Shown here: positions 16,376-25,206 of the stretch, piece by piece
How the letters are laid out: each line of letters opens with the position of its first letter
How positions within the stretch are numbered: the stretch's first letter is position 1
NCBI RefSeq assembly: GCF_014349235.1
Contig: NZ_JACSOH010000003.1
Coordinates: 237,420-301,419, forward strand
DNA: 64,000 nucleotides
Reading direction: 5' to 3'
DNA from: Cytophaga sp. FL35
GTDB taxonomy: Bacteria > Bacteroidota > Bacteroidia > Flavobacteriales > Flavobacteriaceae
Translations under genes and position numbers: made by a program
Notes under the pieces: generated by a model
The model's input: only the letters and a program-made list of their open reading frames with translations
What the model was told of the DNA's origin: nothing
Database searches by the model: none

Positions 16376-18847
16376 ATGAAAAAACTATTTACCTCTTTCA
16401 TTCTAATTTACTGCTTGAGTCTTGGAGCACAAGACATTCAAGATATCGGTTTTCAGGCTTCACCGCCATATGAAACTGAATCGTCTATGATAACTTCATT
16501 TGACACGCCCCTTTCCATAGGAGAATCCTTTGAGGAAGCAGCCGAAAAAAATGGAATTGCCTATAGAACTTTTAGCGAATTAGCAGGGGTTGAAAATGGC
16601 TATTACATTGTTTCAGGTGTCTTCAGCAATGATAAAAATCTAGCGAAGTCGATTAAAAAGTTAAAGAAAAAAGGGTTTGAAAATGCCGGTGCTATTAGCA
16701 ATGATAGTAATGGCTTGCACTATCTTTATTTGGCGTACTATCCTTTTGGTCTTGAAGCGGTGGACGCTTGTACCTCTCAGCTAGACGGAAATTATAAACA
16801 GGACGTTTGGATACTAGAGGTAGAAAATAGCAATGAAATTGGGGGTGATAATTTAGAAGAATCCACGCAAATTACTGCAACAGATAATTTTAGCCTTGAG
16901 GAAGAAGCAGAGTCTGTTTCTACAGGTGTGAAAATTCATGAAAACGTAAACAAGACAAAGTTAATTCAAAGGGCGGACCATTACTTTGATAAAATGTGGT
17001 ATGCCGAAGCTGCAGAACTTTACGAAGAGGCTTTGTCAAAAGGAGATAAATACCGCTCAAAAGACATTGTCCAAAAGGCCGCCGATGCCTATTATTTTAA
17101 TACCAACATGGAAAAAGCCTATGAGTGGTACCATGTTCTATATGAGAATTATGGAAAGGAACTCTCTGCAGATAATATTTTTAAGTATTCCCACTCGCTC
17201 AAAGGAACCGGAAAATATGCCCGCTCAAAAAGACTGATGAAACTATATGATAAAAAGGTGAAAGAGGAAGGGTTGGATAAGCCAAAAATTGAGCGAAGCG
17301 AAATGGTATTGGACAATATTTTAGGAAGTGAAAGGGAAATGGAGCTAAAAAATTTGGCCATCAACACTAAATACTCAGACTTCTCTCCCATGTTTTTGGA
17401 TTCAACCCAAGTTGTCTTTGCTTCCGCCAAGGATTCTTCCATCTTTAGTACCAGAAAGTATAAGTGGAACAATCAGCCGTATCTTGATCTATATGTAGCC
17501 AAAATAAACGAAGAGAATGAGGACTTAAAAGACGCTATTAAGTTTTCAAAGAAGATAAATACCAAGTACCATGAAGCTTCGGTTACATTTAGCCCAGACA
17601 ATTCAACCATGTATTTTACAAGAAACAACTATGGCAAAAAATTAAAAAGGGACAACAAGGGGGTAAACCACCTAAAGATTTACCGTTCTACAAAGGTTAA
17701 CGGGGAGTGGACAGAGGCCCAAGAGGTTTCCTTTAACAGCGATGACTACTCCACGGGACATCCAGCTTTGAGTCCGGACGGTAAAAAACTTTATTTTGTT
17801 TCAGACATGCCCGGAAGCATGGGCAAAACAGACATCTTTGTAGTAGACGTACTGGAAGATGGAAGCTTTACGGAACCAAGAAACCTTGGAAAAGAAATTA
17901 ATACGGAGCAGCGTGAAATGTTCCCGTTCTTTAACGGTGACAAGCTTTACTTTTCGTCAGATGGGCACGTTGGCTTAGGCGGATTAGATGTTTATGAGTC
18001 CGTTTATGATGAAGAGGAAGGGTTTCAAGAAGTTAAGAACTTGGGCAAACCTATTAACAGTAATAAGGACGACTTTTCCTATATAGTCAACGATGAGAAC
18101 CAACAAGGTTTCTTTGCATCCAATAGAGCGGGAGGTAAAGGAGATGATGATATTTATTCCTTTAAAAGGCTTACCATTGAAGAGGTACCAACGAATCAAA
18201 ATGCAATTGCCGGTGTAGTAACCGAGCTTACCACCGGAGATGTTATGCCAAAAGCCTTGGTAGAGCTTCTTGACGAAAATGGTATAAAACTCAAGGAAAT
18301 GGAAACGGATGAAGACGGTAGTTTTGTTTTCGAGGATTTGGACAGTGATACCAAATACACCATTAATACGGTTAAAGACCAATATGTAAACAATGAAATG
18401 GATGTTTCTACTTTAACTAACGAAACAGTTGAAGTTGATGTGGCCCTTAAGCGTCTAGAGGAAATGATTGCACTTGAAGATGGAATCAAGAAAATTAAAA
18501 CGGATATGATCCACTTCGATTTTGATAAATCATACATAAGAACCGATGCCGCCAAGGAACTGGATAAATTGGTAAACGTAATGAAAGAATACCCGGGAAT
18601 GGTTATAAAAATTGAGTCCCATACAGATAGCAGAGGTAGTAGGGCGTACAATGAGTATCTATCGGATAGAAGGGCGAAATCTACCAGAGATTATATCATT
18701 TCTCAAGGTATAGATCCTGAAAGAATTGAAAGCGCTACAGGATATGGAGAAAGCAGATTGATCAATCAATGTGATGGAACGGTTAGATGTACGGAAGAAG
18801 AGCATTATTTGAACAGACGTTCTGAATTCATTATCACTAAAATGTAA
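16376..18847 (+). CDS. PorE-like OmpA family protein (SPOR-like, TPR, propeller, regulatory and OmpA domains)
   Basis: An 823-residue envelope protein. Order of parts: signal peptide (1-18); a SPOR-like module (about 70-152, GYYIVSGVFS...DVWILEVEN); TPR-like helices (about 190-260); a WD40/PD40-type beta-propeller (about 340-600, with repeated LSPDGKKLYFVSD-type strands); a carboxypeptidase-regulatory-like domain (about 609-690); and a C-terminal OmpA domain (about 711-823, HFDFDKSYIR, SHTDSRGSRAYNEYLSDRRA) that binds peptidoglycan. TPR-propeller-regulatory-OmpA is the order known for PorE of Porphyromonas gingivalis, which links the T9SS to the cell wall. Here the gene sits with an adhesin and a porP gene, so it may be a substrate-dedicated paralogue rather than the core component. 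The added SPOR-like module also occurs in SprD of this window. Confidence 0.88.
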   Translation: MKKLFTSFILIYCLSLGAQDIQDIGFQASPPYETESSMITSFDTPLSIGESFEEAAEKNGIAYRTFSELAGVENGYYIVSGVFSNDKNLAKSIKKLKKKGFENAGAISNDSNGLHYLYLAYYPFGLEAVDACTSQLDGNYKQDVWILEVENSNEIGGDNLEESTQITATDNFSLEEEAESVSTGVKIHENVNKTKLIQRADHYFDKMWYAEAAELYEEALSKGDKYRSKDIVQKAADAYYFNTNMEKAYEWYHVLYENYGKELSADNIFKYSHSLKGTGKYARSKRLMKLYDKKVKEEGLDKPKIERSEMVLDNILGSEREMELKNLAINTKYSDFSPMFLDSTQVVFASAKDSSIFSTRKYKWNNQPYLDLYVAKINEENEDLKDAIKFSKKINTKYHEASVTFSPDNSTMYFTRNNYGKKLKRDNKGVNHLKIYRSTKVNGEWTEAQEVSFNSDDYSTGHPALSPDGKKLYFVSDMPGSMGKTDIFVVDVLEDGSFTEPRNLGKEINTEQREMFPFFNGDKLYFSSDGHVGLGGLDVYESVYDEEEGFQEVKNLGKPINSNKDDFSYIVNDENQQGFFASNRAGGKGDDDIYSFKRLTIEEVPTNQNAIAGVVTELTTGDVMPKALVELLDENGIKLKEMETDEDGSFVFEDLDSDTKYTINTVKDQYVNNEMDVSTLTNETVEVDVALKRLEEMIALEDGIKKIKTDMIHFDFDKSYIRTDAAKELDKLVNVMKEYPGMVIKIESHTDSRGSRAYNEYLSDRRAKSTRDYIISQGIDPERIESATGYGESRLINQCDGTVRCTEEEHYLNRRSEFIITKM

Positions 18848-18875
18848 AAATCAATAAACCAAACTTAATAAATAG

Positions 18876-18905
18876 ACCGCTACCCAAAAGGTAGCGGTTT
18901 TTTGT
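18876..18905 (+). terminator. Rho-independent terminator of the adhesin-porP-ompA operon
   Basis: A 9-bp stem ACCGCTACC/GGTAGCGGT with a five-base loop, followed by a run of T. Confidence 0.85.
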
Positions 18906-19099
18906 ATTATTTCTTTTCTAGCCACTAACTTGCTACCAAAGTCTTTTGGTCCTTTTCCATACAACGGTTAATTAAAACAGTTTGCCGAAATTGAACAATA
19001 TGCCGTTCACCCGGTCTAATTCATTTACCGTTTATCCAATTTTTAAGGAATTAGGTAGATAACTAACCACCTTTGTATCAGAACTTAAAATTTGAAGGT

Positions 19100-19270
19100 A
19101 TGAGGAAAATGTTACTTGTCAAAGAAATCTACTTAGAAGCTTTTAAAGATTGGACTTACAGATTGCTAAAAAAATATTTCAAGGCGTACACATGGTTTTG
19201 CTTTGCTTTATTACTAATTGTAATCTATGCATTCATATATAGGCTTTCTACGGGCTTTGCGTTCGTATAA
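19100..19270 (+). CDS. Small single-span membrane protein, possibly DUF6747
   Basis: A 56-residue protein with a basic, amphipathic N-terminal half and one transmembrane helix (about residues 30-47, CFALLLIVIYAFIY), ending STGFAFV. It recalls a family of tiny conserved flavobacterial proteins that I believe is named DUF6747; I am not certain of the number. Function is unknown. The open frame extends upstream to a TTG at 19073, but a partial promoter box (CACCTTTG, 19068-19075) overlaps that codon, so the ATG at 19100 is chosen. A strong terminator follows 17 bases after the stop. The gene is monocistronic. Confidence 0.65.
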   Translation: MRKMLLVKEIYLEAFKDWTYRLLKKYFKAYTWFCFALLLIVIYAFIYRLSTGFAFV

Positions 19271-19287
19271 GTAGAATTTCAAAAAAT

Positions 19288-19321
19288 GAAAAGCCCCGCA
19301 CAATTGTGCGGGGCTTTTTTG
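19288..19321. terminator. Bidirectional terminator
   Basis: A 28-base perfect palindrome centred at 19303/19304 containing GCCCCGCAC/GTGCGGGGC, with A and T runs outside. It sits between the convergent small membrane protein and DUF4837 genes and can serve both. Confidence 0.9.
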
Positions 19322-19345
19322 TTTGCATTGTATTGCTTGATCAAA

Positions 19346-20341
19346 TCAATTGGCCACTTGCCCAAATCGTAGGGTTTTAAGTATGGCTTCCAACTCAAAT
19401 ACATCATTACGTTTCTCTGTGGCAGGGGCAAAAACAAAGCCTTCCAAAACCAATTTCCTATCATTTTCTTTATCATTGAGAATATAGGTCAAAAATGGTC
19501 CCGCCATAGGATAATTTTTTATGTCCCACAGCCCACGAACTTCCACTCCCTTTAACCCACCGATCTCCGTAGGGTAAATGAAAGGGGCGTATGCAGGCTC
19601 AGTACGCATATAGGTGACTTTTCCTGCCACATCTGGCCCAGGAATATACTTTTCCCCTATAGAGTCCCTCATCGCCACTATATCCCTTACAAGCGTTTCT
19701 TGGTTGTTGAAACTGTCACCGGGCATGGAGTATGCCAAAATATTGGCGGTACCTTTATGAATTTCCCTATCTATCCAAACGAAGTTATTTTCGTGTTTGC
19801 CTACCTTATAAATGGACGGTATTTTTAACGAGATACCAAATTCATCTTCCAATACGGTGCCTCTATTTAAGGAGCGTTCAAACCTTTTCTGGGCCGCAGC
19901 AACTTCAACACTCCTAAAGGATTCAATGATTTCCGGCGCCTTATTGTTCAAGTTCTCCAATATTTCAGTATTGGTAGTGCCTTTTATCACTCCTACCCTT
20001 TGGGGAGATGCATACATATCCTTTTTAATATGGGCCAGATTTAAGGAGTCTTTAGTTACATAAAGTATGGACCTTGTGTTCCTGATCGATCCGGTAAAGA
20101 AACGTGGATCTATTTGGTCAATACTAAAGAGGGGTTCGTCCATTGGCATGCCCACGATAGGAGCAGCAAAATGTTTTCGGATACTGTCTCCCACGTGGCC
20201 TCTCCACAATTCATTGTCTACCACGGCAACCATTGAATTTATGGCTCCTGTGGATTCGGGCAAATAGCTGGTGTTCTTGTTTTCCTTACAGGAAAATAAT
20301 AGGATTGTAAAAAGTAAAAGTAGTGTTCCGCTGTGTTTCAT
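19346..20341 (-). CDS. DUF4837 family lipoprotein
   Basis: A 331-residue protein of the Bacteroidota DUF4837 family. The N-terminus has a lysine, a hydrophobic stretch and a lipobox ending LLFSCKE, so it is probably lipidated at Cys18 and exported. The remainder is soluble, with no recognised catalytic motif. It begins 13 bases after the lytic transglycosylase gene, so the two are likely co-transcribed, which points to a cell-envelope role. Its biochemical function is not known to me. Confidence 0.85.
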   Translation of the reverse strand: MKHSGTLLLLFTILLFSCKENKNTSYLPESTGAINSMVAVVDNELWRGHVGDSIRKHFAAPIVGMPMDEPLFSIDQIDPRFFTGSIRNTRSILYVTKDSLNLAHIKKDMYASPQRVGVIKGTTNTEILENLNNKAPEIIESFRSVEVAAAQKRFERSLNRGTVLEDEFGISLKIPSIYKVGKHENNFVWIDREIHKGTANILAYSMPGDSFNNQETLVRDIVAMRDSIGEKYIPGPDVAGKVTYMRTEPAYAPFIYPTEIGGLKGVEVRGLWDIKNYPMAGPFLTYILNDKENDRKLVLEGFVFAPATEKRNDVFELEAILKTLRFGQVAN

Positions 20342-20354
20342 TTGTTCTGTTGAT

Positions 20355-22010
20355 TTACGATGGACATGCGCACAATTTCAATTTTGTGCCTGGTTTTAGG
20401 TTTTTACCACTAATACCGTTCCATTTTCGTAAATTTTCAACAGTAATTCCAGGATATTTTTTTGAAATGGTCCATAAGGAATCCCCACTTTGTACCGTAT
20501 GTGTCTTTGTTCCTGGAGGAAAAGACCTGGGTTGAGTAGATTTGTTTACCGTGCTCACCGCCGCCGCACCGGGTGTTCTCCTAGGAAAAATAGTCAAACG
20601 TTGACCAACTCTCAAATCATTGCTTCTAAGTCCGTTCCACCTTTTAAGTTGGCTGACACCTACACCATACCTTTCGGCAATCTTTCCAAGATAATCACCA
20701 CTTCTAACCTTGTAGCGGATCCTATTTTCTTCGGCTTGCTTAACAAGTTGCGGTAAAGGGCTCTCCTTGCTTTCCAACTCCTTTTTTACATGGTTATAGA
20801 TGGCTTCCTCGTTCGCCACAAATTTTCCAATGGAACTTTTAGGCAATCTTAAAGCATACTTTTTACCCTCTACAAAAGGGACCACGTTTAATTTATAGGA
20901 GGGATTTAATAGTCTAAGTTCCTCCTTGCTGACATCGACCAATTCTGATATTTGGTCAAATGTAATGAGGCTTTTTACATGAACGGTGTCCGTCTCAAAA
21001 TAGGGTCGCTCCACTTTCTTGCCTCTCAATCCGTGTTCTTCCGCGTATTCAAAGATGTACATGGTTGCCAAAAATGCCGGCACATAGCCTGCCGTTTCCC
21101 TTGGAAGAAAACTACGCAGGTTCCAATAATTTTTATGACCGCCCGATCTTCTGATGGCTTTATTGACATTTCCGGGTCCAGAATTATACGCGGCCAGGGC
21201 CAAATCCCAGTCCCCATATATTTCATAAAGCTTTCCTAGAAATTCACAGGCCGCCCTTGTGGATTTGATAGGATCGCTACGCTCGTCAACATAACTAGAG
21301 ACATTGAGCTTATACTGCCTCCCCGTTCCGTACATGAACTGCCATAAACCGGTGGCCCCCACCCTACTTCTAGCCCTTGGATTAAGGGCAGACTCCACTA
21401 TGGAAAGATATTTCATTTCCAAAGGAATATCATGATTGTCCAATTCCTGCTCAAAGAGTGGAAAGTAAAACTGGCTTGCGGTTAGCATGCGCTCCATTAA
21501 ATCCCTCTTTCTAAAGAGAAATGATTTTATAACATTTTCAAGCGAAGGGTTGTATTCTACGTTAAAAGGAGTTTTTTGGTTCAACTTGGCCAAACGAGCC
21601 TTTAGCGTATCCGTGTCCAAAGCGGTAGGATATTCCTTTTCGTACTCAAGATTGACAATTTCCCGATGCATTTCTTCTGAAAGGGATGCGTTTTGATATA
21701 ATTCCTTCATCCAAAGGCTATCATATCTTGCTGCTTCCGCATGGTCCTGGAGATTGTATTTCTTCATTACCTTGTCAATGACCAAGGAAAGTCCGTCATT
21801 CATCTCACTGGAATCAACGGCCATCTCTTCCATTTGCTCCACGCCATTCAAATCCATGGCAAGCGTATCCGCTCCCACTTCTTCCTTCATGGCCAAAAGA
21901 GAGTCTCTTTGAGCCTCCTTTGCGGAATCTTTCTGCTGGGCCAAAACCGGCAACGTAAATACGGACGCAGCCAAACAAACCAAAAATTTAGTACCTGTAA
22001 TCATAGTCAA
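20355..22010 (-). CDS. Lytic transglycosylase with two LysM domains (MltD-like)
   Basis: A 551-residue exported murein lytic transglycosylase that cleaves the MurNAc-GlcNAc bond of peptidoglycan. Seen: a signal peptide (to about residue 24, ending VLAQQ), an acidic linker, and an SLT domain at about residues 180-345 with the catalytic glutamate in SIVESALNPRARS followed by GATGLWQFM and AYNSGPGNV. Two LysM domains follow, near 434-480 (YKVRSGDYLGKIAERYGV) and 503-548 (HTVQSGDSLWTISKKYPG), for glycan binding. This is the MltD plan. The frame has ATGs at codons 1 and 3; the first is used. The gene is followed directly by the DUF4837 lipoprotein. Confidence 0.93.
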   Translation of the reverse strand: MTMITGTKFLVCLAASVFTLPVLAQQKDSAKEAQRDSLLAMKEEVGADTLAMDLNGVEQMEEMAVDSSEMNDGLSLVIDKVMKKYNLQDHAEAARYDSLWMKELYQNASLSEEMHREIVNLEYEKEYPTALDTDTLKARLAKLNQKTPFNVEYNPSLENVIKSFLFRKRDLMERMLTASQFYFPLFEQELDNHDIPLEMKYLSIVESALNPRARSRVGATGLWQFMYGTGRQYKLNVSSYVDERSDPIKSTRAACEFLGKLYEIYGDWDLALAAYNSGPGNVNKAIRRSGGHKNYWNLRSFLPRETAGYVPAFLATMYIFEYAEEHGLRGKKVERPYFETDTVHVKSLITFDQISELVDVSKEELRLLNPSYKLNVVPFVEGKKYALRLPKSSIGKFVANEEAIYNHVKKELESKESPLPQLVKQAEENRIRYKVRSGDYLGKIAERYGVGVSQLKRWNGLRSNDLRVGQRLTIFPRRTPGAAAVSTVNKSTQPRSFPPGTKTHTVQSGDSLWTISKKYPGITVENLRKWNGISGKNLKPGTKLKLCACPS

Positions 22011-22162
22011 TAGTCTAATCTTAAGTAAGAGCTACGGTTCTAAAACCTACGGATTCAATCATATGCAAATAACATAAAGTTGCATATTTTTTGGCAAATA
22101 GAAAACAGCACAGAAATTTTTCCGGATTTTGCCGTTGCCCTCACTTATCGATAACGTGCTAT

Positions 22163-23353
22163 CTACTCTATTATTGCAGCAATACCCGGAAGCGTTTTTC
22201 CTTCCAAACTTTCCAGCATTGCGCCACCACCAGTGGATACGTAGCTAACCTTGTCCTCAAATCCAAACTGCTTTACCGCAGCTACAGAATCTCCGCCACC
22301 AACGAGCGAAAATGCGCCGTTTTGAGTGGCCTCATCAATGTAATTTCCAACAGCTATAGTGCCCTTTGCAAAATTCTCCATTTCAAACACTCCCACAGGA
22401 CCGTTCCATAAAATGGTTTTTGCCCCAAGGATAACCTCTTTAAAATTGGCCAACGTTTTAGGTCCCGCGTCCAATCCTTGCCAACCTTCAGGAATTTTGT
22501 CTACGTCCACCACCTGGGTTTCGGCATCATTTGCAAAATCATTGGCGGCCAATACATCCACGGGAATATGGACTTTTACCCCTTTGGCCTCTGCCTGTTT
22601 TAAGATATCAAGGGCCAATTCCATTTTATCGTCTTCACAAATGGAATCTCCTACGGAACCCCCCTGCGCTTTGATGAAAGTATAGGTCATTCCTCCTCCA
22701 ACTATCAAGTGGTCTACTTTATCAAGGATATTTTCTATAATGGTTATTTTAGAAGAAACCTTGGCGCCTCCTAAAATGGCAAGTACGGGTTTTTCGCCTG
22801 TACGCATTACCTTTTCGATTGCGTCAATTTCCTTCGCCAAAAGGTATCCAAAGCATTTATTCTCAGGAAAAAACTCTGCCACAATGGTGGTAGATGCATG
22901 GGCACGGTGTGCTGTACCAAAGGCATCGTTCACGTAAATGTCTCCCAACTTACTTAGTTTTTCGGCAAAATCCTTGTCTCCTTTTTCTTCTTCTGAATAA
23001 AACCTTAAGTTTTCCAAAAGTAATACTTCTCCCGGCTTAAGTGCGGCAACGGCCTCTTCCGGGGTAGTACCTACGCAGTCGTCCACAAATTTCACGCCCA
23101 CACCAATTACATCAGAAACTTTATTGGCAATATGCTGTAAAGAAAGTTCAGATTTCCTTTCTCCTTTTGGTCTACCCAGATGGCTCATTAAAACTGCACT
23201 TCCGCCATCTTCCAAAACCTTTATTATGGTTGGTTTGGCAGCTTCAATTCGGTTGGCATCCGTTACTTCAAATGTTTCATTTAAAGGAACATTGAAATCA
23301 ACACGGATTAAGGCTTTTTTATTCTTAAAATTAAAATTGTCTATCGTTTTCAT
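22163..23353 (-). CDS. pgk: Phosphoglycerate kinase
   Basis: A 396-residue glycolytic enzyme that transfers phosphate between 1,3-bisphosphoglycerate and ADP in the cytoplasm. Visible family marks: RVDFNVPLN near residue 17, SHLGRPKG near residue 55, the nucleotide-binding region [10 protein letters not shown] and the C-terminal [11 protein letters not shown] and STGGGAMLE motifs. The frame is open to a codon at 23377, but a full -7 promoter box covers that position, so [19 protein letters not shown] at 23353 is the start. It is transcribed divergently from holB, with a perfect 18-bp palindrome in the shared intergenic region. Length is normal. Confidence 0.96.
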   Translation of the reverse strand: MKTIDNFNFKNKKALIRVDFNVPLNETFEVTDANRIEAAKPTIIKVLEDGGSAVLMSHLGRPKGERKSELSLQHIANKVSDVIGVGVKFVDDCVGTTPEEAVAALKPGEVLLLENLRFYSEEEKGDKDFAEKLSKLGDIYVNDAFGTAHRAHASTTIVAEFFPENKCFGYLLAKEIDAIEKVMRTGEKPVLAILGGAKVSSKITIIENILDKVDHLIVGGGMTYTFIKAQGGSVGDSICEDDKMELALDILKQAEAKGVKVHIPVDVLAANDFANDAETQVVDVDKIPEGWQGLDAGPKTLANFKEVILGAKTILWNGPVGVFEMENFAKGTIAVGNYIDEATQNGAFSLVGGGDSVAAVKQFGFEDKVSYVSTGGGAMLESLEGKTLPGIAAIIE

Positions 23354-23374
23354 GAATAAGGTTTTAGAGAATGG

Positions 23375-23382
23375 CAAATGTA
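23375..23382 (-). promoter_or_regulatory. -7 promoter box of pgk
   Basis: TACATTTG on the minus strand, a full TAnnTTTG match, 21 bases upstream of the pgk ATG. It rules out the in-frame start at 23377. Confidence 0.6.
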
Positions 23383-23479
23383 AATAAAAACCAGAAAGAC
23401 TGGTAATGGATAAGGGTAAGTATTTGGATGTCGTTCAATAGACATTGACAAACAAGGTCGCCGCTTTGTATTGATGCTA

Positions 23480-23497
23480 AAGAGGTGTACACCTCTT
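23480..23497. promoter_or_regulatory. 18-bp perfect palindrome between pgk and holB, candidate operator
   Basis: AAGAGGTGTACACCTCTT reads the same on both strands. It lies about 100 bases upstream of the pgk promoter box and 33 bases upstream of the holB box, and is not followed by a T run. It has no loop, so a dimeric regulator site is more likely than a terminator. The regulator is unknown. Confidence 0.45.
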
Positions 23498-23529
23498 GTT
23501 GTATACCAAAATAGCTCTGTTAAAAAAAC

Positions 23530-23537
23530 TATCTTTG
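23530..23537 (+). promoter_or_regulatory. -7 promoter box of holB
   Basis: TATCTTTG, a full TAnnTTTG match. The holB ATG begins only 5 bases after it, so transcription may start at or next to the start codon. Confidence 0.55.
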
Positions 23538-23541
23538 GCAA

Positions 23542-24693
23542 ATGCTGTTCAAAGATATTTTAGGCCTTACCCATATTAAAAATCATCTGGCTACCAGTGC
23601 AGATGCCGGTAGAATTCCGCATGCCCAACTATTTGTGGGGCCCGAAGGCTCTGGCACTTTGGCCATGGCCATTGCCTATGCCCAATACATCATTTGTTCC
23701 AATTCTCAAGGTGAAAATGCGGGTGGTAACCAAGCTTGCAATTTAAAATTCAATTCCATTTCTCATCCAGATATGCATTTTGCCTTTCCAGTATCCAATT
23801 CCGATAAGGTGAAATCACATGCGGTAAGTGACCATTACATGGAAGAATGGAGGCAGTTTATTATTGAGCAACCCTACGGCAATCTTTTTGATTGGTACCG
23901 ACTGATCGGAATAGAAAAAAAGCAAGGTCAAATTGGTGTGGACGAAGCACAGGATATTGTAAAAAAACTGAGCTTAAAATCCTATGAGGGCGGATTTAAG
24001 GTAATGATCATTTGGATGGCCGAAAAAATGAACACAGCTGCTGCCAATAAACTATTAAAACTTATTGAAGAGCCACCGAACAAAACAGTCTTTCTTCTTA
24101 TCGCCCAAGACGAAGAGCAAATAATTCAGACCATTCTTTCGCGTTGCCAAATTCTACATTTTCCTCCTTTGGCGGAAGATGCTATCGCCAATGCCCTAAT
24201 CGTAAAAGGGGTAGCACAGGAAGAAGCCATGAGAATTGCACATGAAGCCGATGGAAACTTTAATAAGGCCCTGGATTTCGTGAACAACGATTCAGAAGAC
24301 CTGGTCTTTGAAAAATGGTTTGTTCAATGGGTACGAAGTGCATTTAAGGCCAAGGGCAATAAAGGTGCGATACATGAACTTCTATTGTGGAGCGATGAAG
24401 TTGCCAAAAACGGCCGCGAAACCCAAAAGAACTTTTTACAGTATTGTATAGCGGTCATGAGGCAGGCCATGCTTATAAATTTTAATGCCAAGGAGCTTGC
24501 CTTTATGCGAATACACGTAGACGGTTTTCATCTGGAAAAATTTGCACCCTTCGTTCATGAAAATAATATTCTGAGTATAGTGAAGGAATTGGAAGACGCC
24601 ATTTATCACATTGAAAGAAATGGCAATTCTAAAATTATCCTTACCGATCTTTCCATTAGACTTACGAGGTTACTGCATAGAAAAGCCGCCTAG
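23542..24693 (+). CDS. holB: DNA polymerase III subunit delta'
   Basis: A 383-residue clamp-loader subunit. Seen: the opening MLFKDILGLTHIKNHLATS, a P-loop-like segment VGPEGSGTLAMAIAYAQYI near residue 33, a cysteine-containing insert (about residues 53-67), and the AAA+ stretch KMNTAAANKLLKLIEEPPNKT with sensor-type SRCQ further on. The P-loop lacks the usual lysine (GSGT rather than GKT/S), in line with delta' being a non-hydrolysing subunit. The N-terminus matches the family from the first residue, so the start at 23542 is trusted despite its closeness to the promoter box. A DoxX-like gene follows. Confidence 0.9.
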   Translation: MLFKDILGLTHIKNHLATSADAGRIPHAQLFVGPEGSGTLAMAIAYAQYIICSNSQGENAGGNQACNLKFNSISHPDMHFAFPVSNSDKVKSHAVSDHYMEEWRQFIIEQPYGNLFDWYRLIGIEKKQGQIGVDEAQDIVKKLSLKSYEGGFKVMIIWMAEKMNTAAANKLLKLIEEPPNKTVFLLIAQDEEQIIQTILSRCQILHFPPLAEDAIANALIVKGVAQEEAMRIAHEADGNFNKALDFVNNDSEDLVFEKWFVQWVRSAFKAKGNKGAIHELLLWSDEVAKNGRETQKNFLQYCIAVMRQAMLINFNAKELAFMRIHVDGFHLEKFAPFVHENNILSIVKELEDAIYHIERNGNSKIILTDLSIRLTRLLHRKAA

Positions 24694-24696
24694 AAT

Positions 24697-24728
24697 TTGC
24701 ATTGGTCTCAATGTATTTATTAACTTTA
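24697..24728 (+). promoter_or_regulatory. Possible promoter of the DoxX-like gene
   Basis: A TTG at 24697-24699, a 21-base spacer and TAACTTTA at 24721-24728, which differs from TAnnTTTG at one position. It supports the ATG at 24750 over the upstream in-frame TTG at 24702. Confidence 0.4.
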
Positions 24729-24749
24729 AGTACAACCAAGAGACCGGCC

Positions 24750-25148
24750 ATGACATATTTAGAGCATTTTTCCGCAGAAATACTTCTTCTTCTTTTTTTG
24801 ATTATCGTCTTTCTACAAAGCGGAATTGATAAGATTTTTGATTGGAAGGGAAATGTTACTTGGTTAAAAGACCATTTTTCCCAAACCCCTTTACAGAAAT
24901 GGGTGCCATTTCTACTCTTCACCATCTTGATATTTGAAACAGTTTCCGGTATACTTTGCGGGGTAGGCCTTTTGGAAATTATAGTATACGGAAAAGCAGA
25001 ATATGCTTTTTATGGAAGTGTTCTTTCCTGTATTAGTCTTTTGATGCTTCTATTTGGTCAGCGTCTGGCAAAGGATTATGAAGGCGCCAAAAATATTGCG
25101 GTCTACTTTATTCCGGCAATCATACTTGTGTATATTTTAAGGACATAA
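24750..25148 (+). CDS. DoxX-like four-helix membrane protein
   Basis: A 132-residue inner-membrane protein with four hydrophobic segments (about residues 10-27, 50-74, 82-104 and 113-130). Helix placement and the LQSGIDKIFDW motif near the first helix resemble DoxX/DoxD-like proteins. The substrate or redox partner is unknown. The open frame reaches back to a TTG at 24702, but a promoter-like sequence and the better ATG support MTYLEHFSAE at 24750. It follows holB by 56 bases, and a bidirectional terminator separates it from the convergent OmpH-like gene. Confidence 0.7.
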   Translation: MTYLEHFSAEILLLLFLIIVFLQSGIDKIFDWKGNVTWLKDHFSQTPLQKWVPFLLFTILIFETVSGILCGVGLLEIIVYGKAEYAFYGSVLSCISLLMLLFGQRLAKDYEGAKNIAVYFIPAIILVYILRT

Positions 25149-25150
25149 AA

Positions 25151-25182
25151 AAACCTTCTCCATTTAAATTTGAAGAAGGTTT
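25151..25182. terminator. Bidirectional terminator between convergent genes
   Basis: A 9-bp stem AAACCTTCT/AGAAGGTTT with a 14-base loop that itself holds ATTTAAAT. An A run precedes the stem and a short T-rich stretch follows it. It lies between the DoxX-like and OmpH-like genes. Confidence 0.7.
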
Positions 25183-25206
25183 CCTAGAAATAAAAATCGT
25201 AATGAT

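Noticed and set aside
18196..18651. 151-residue antisense open frame in the OmpA-type gene
   Set aside because: Serine-rich shadow of the regulatory and OmpA domains; the plus-strand protein has recognisable domains throughout.
23354..23377. Longer N-terminus for phosphoglycerate kinase
   Set aside because: The -7 box lies over the upstream start, and the family N-terminus begins at MKTIDNF.
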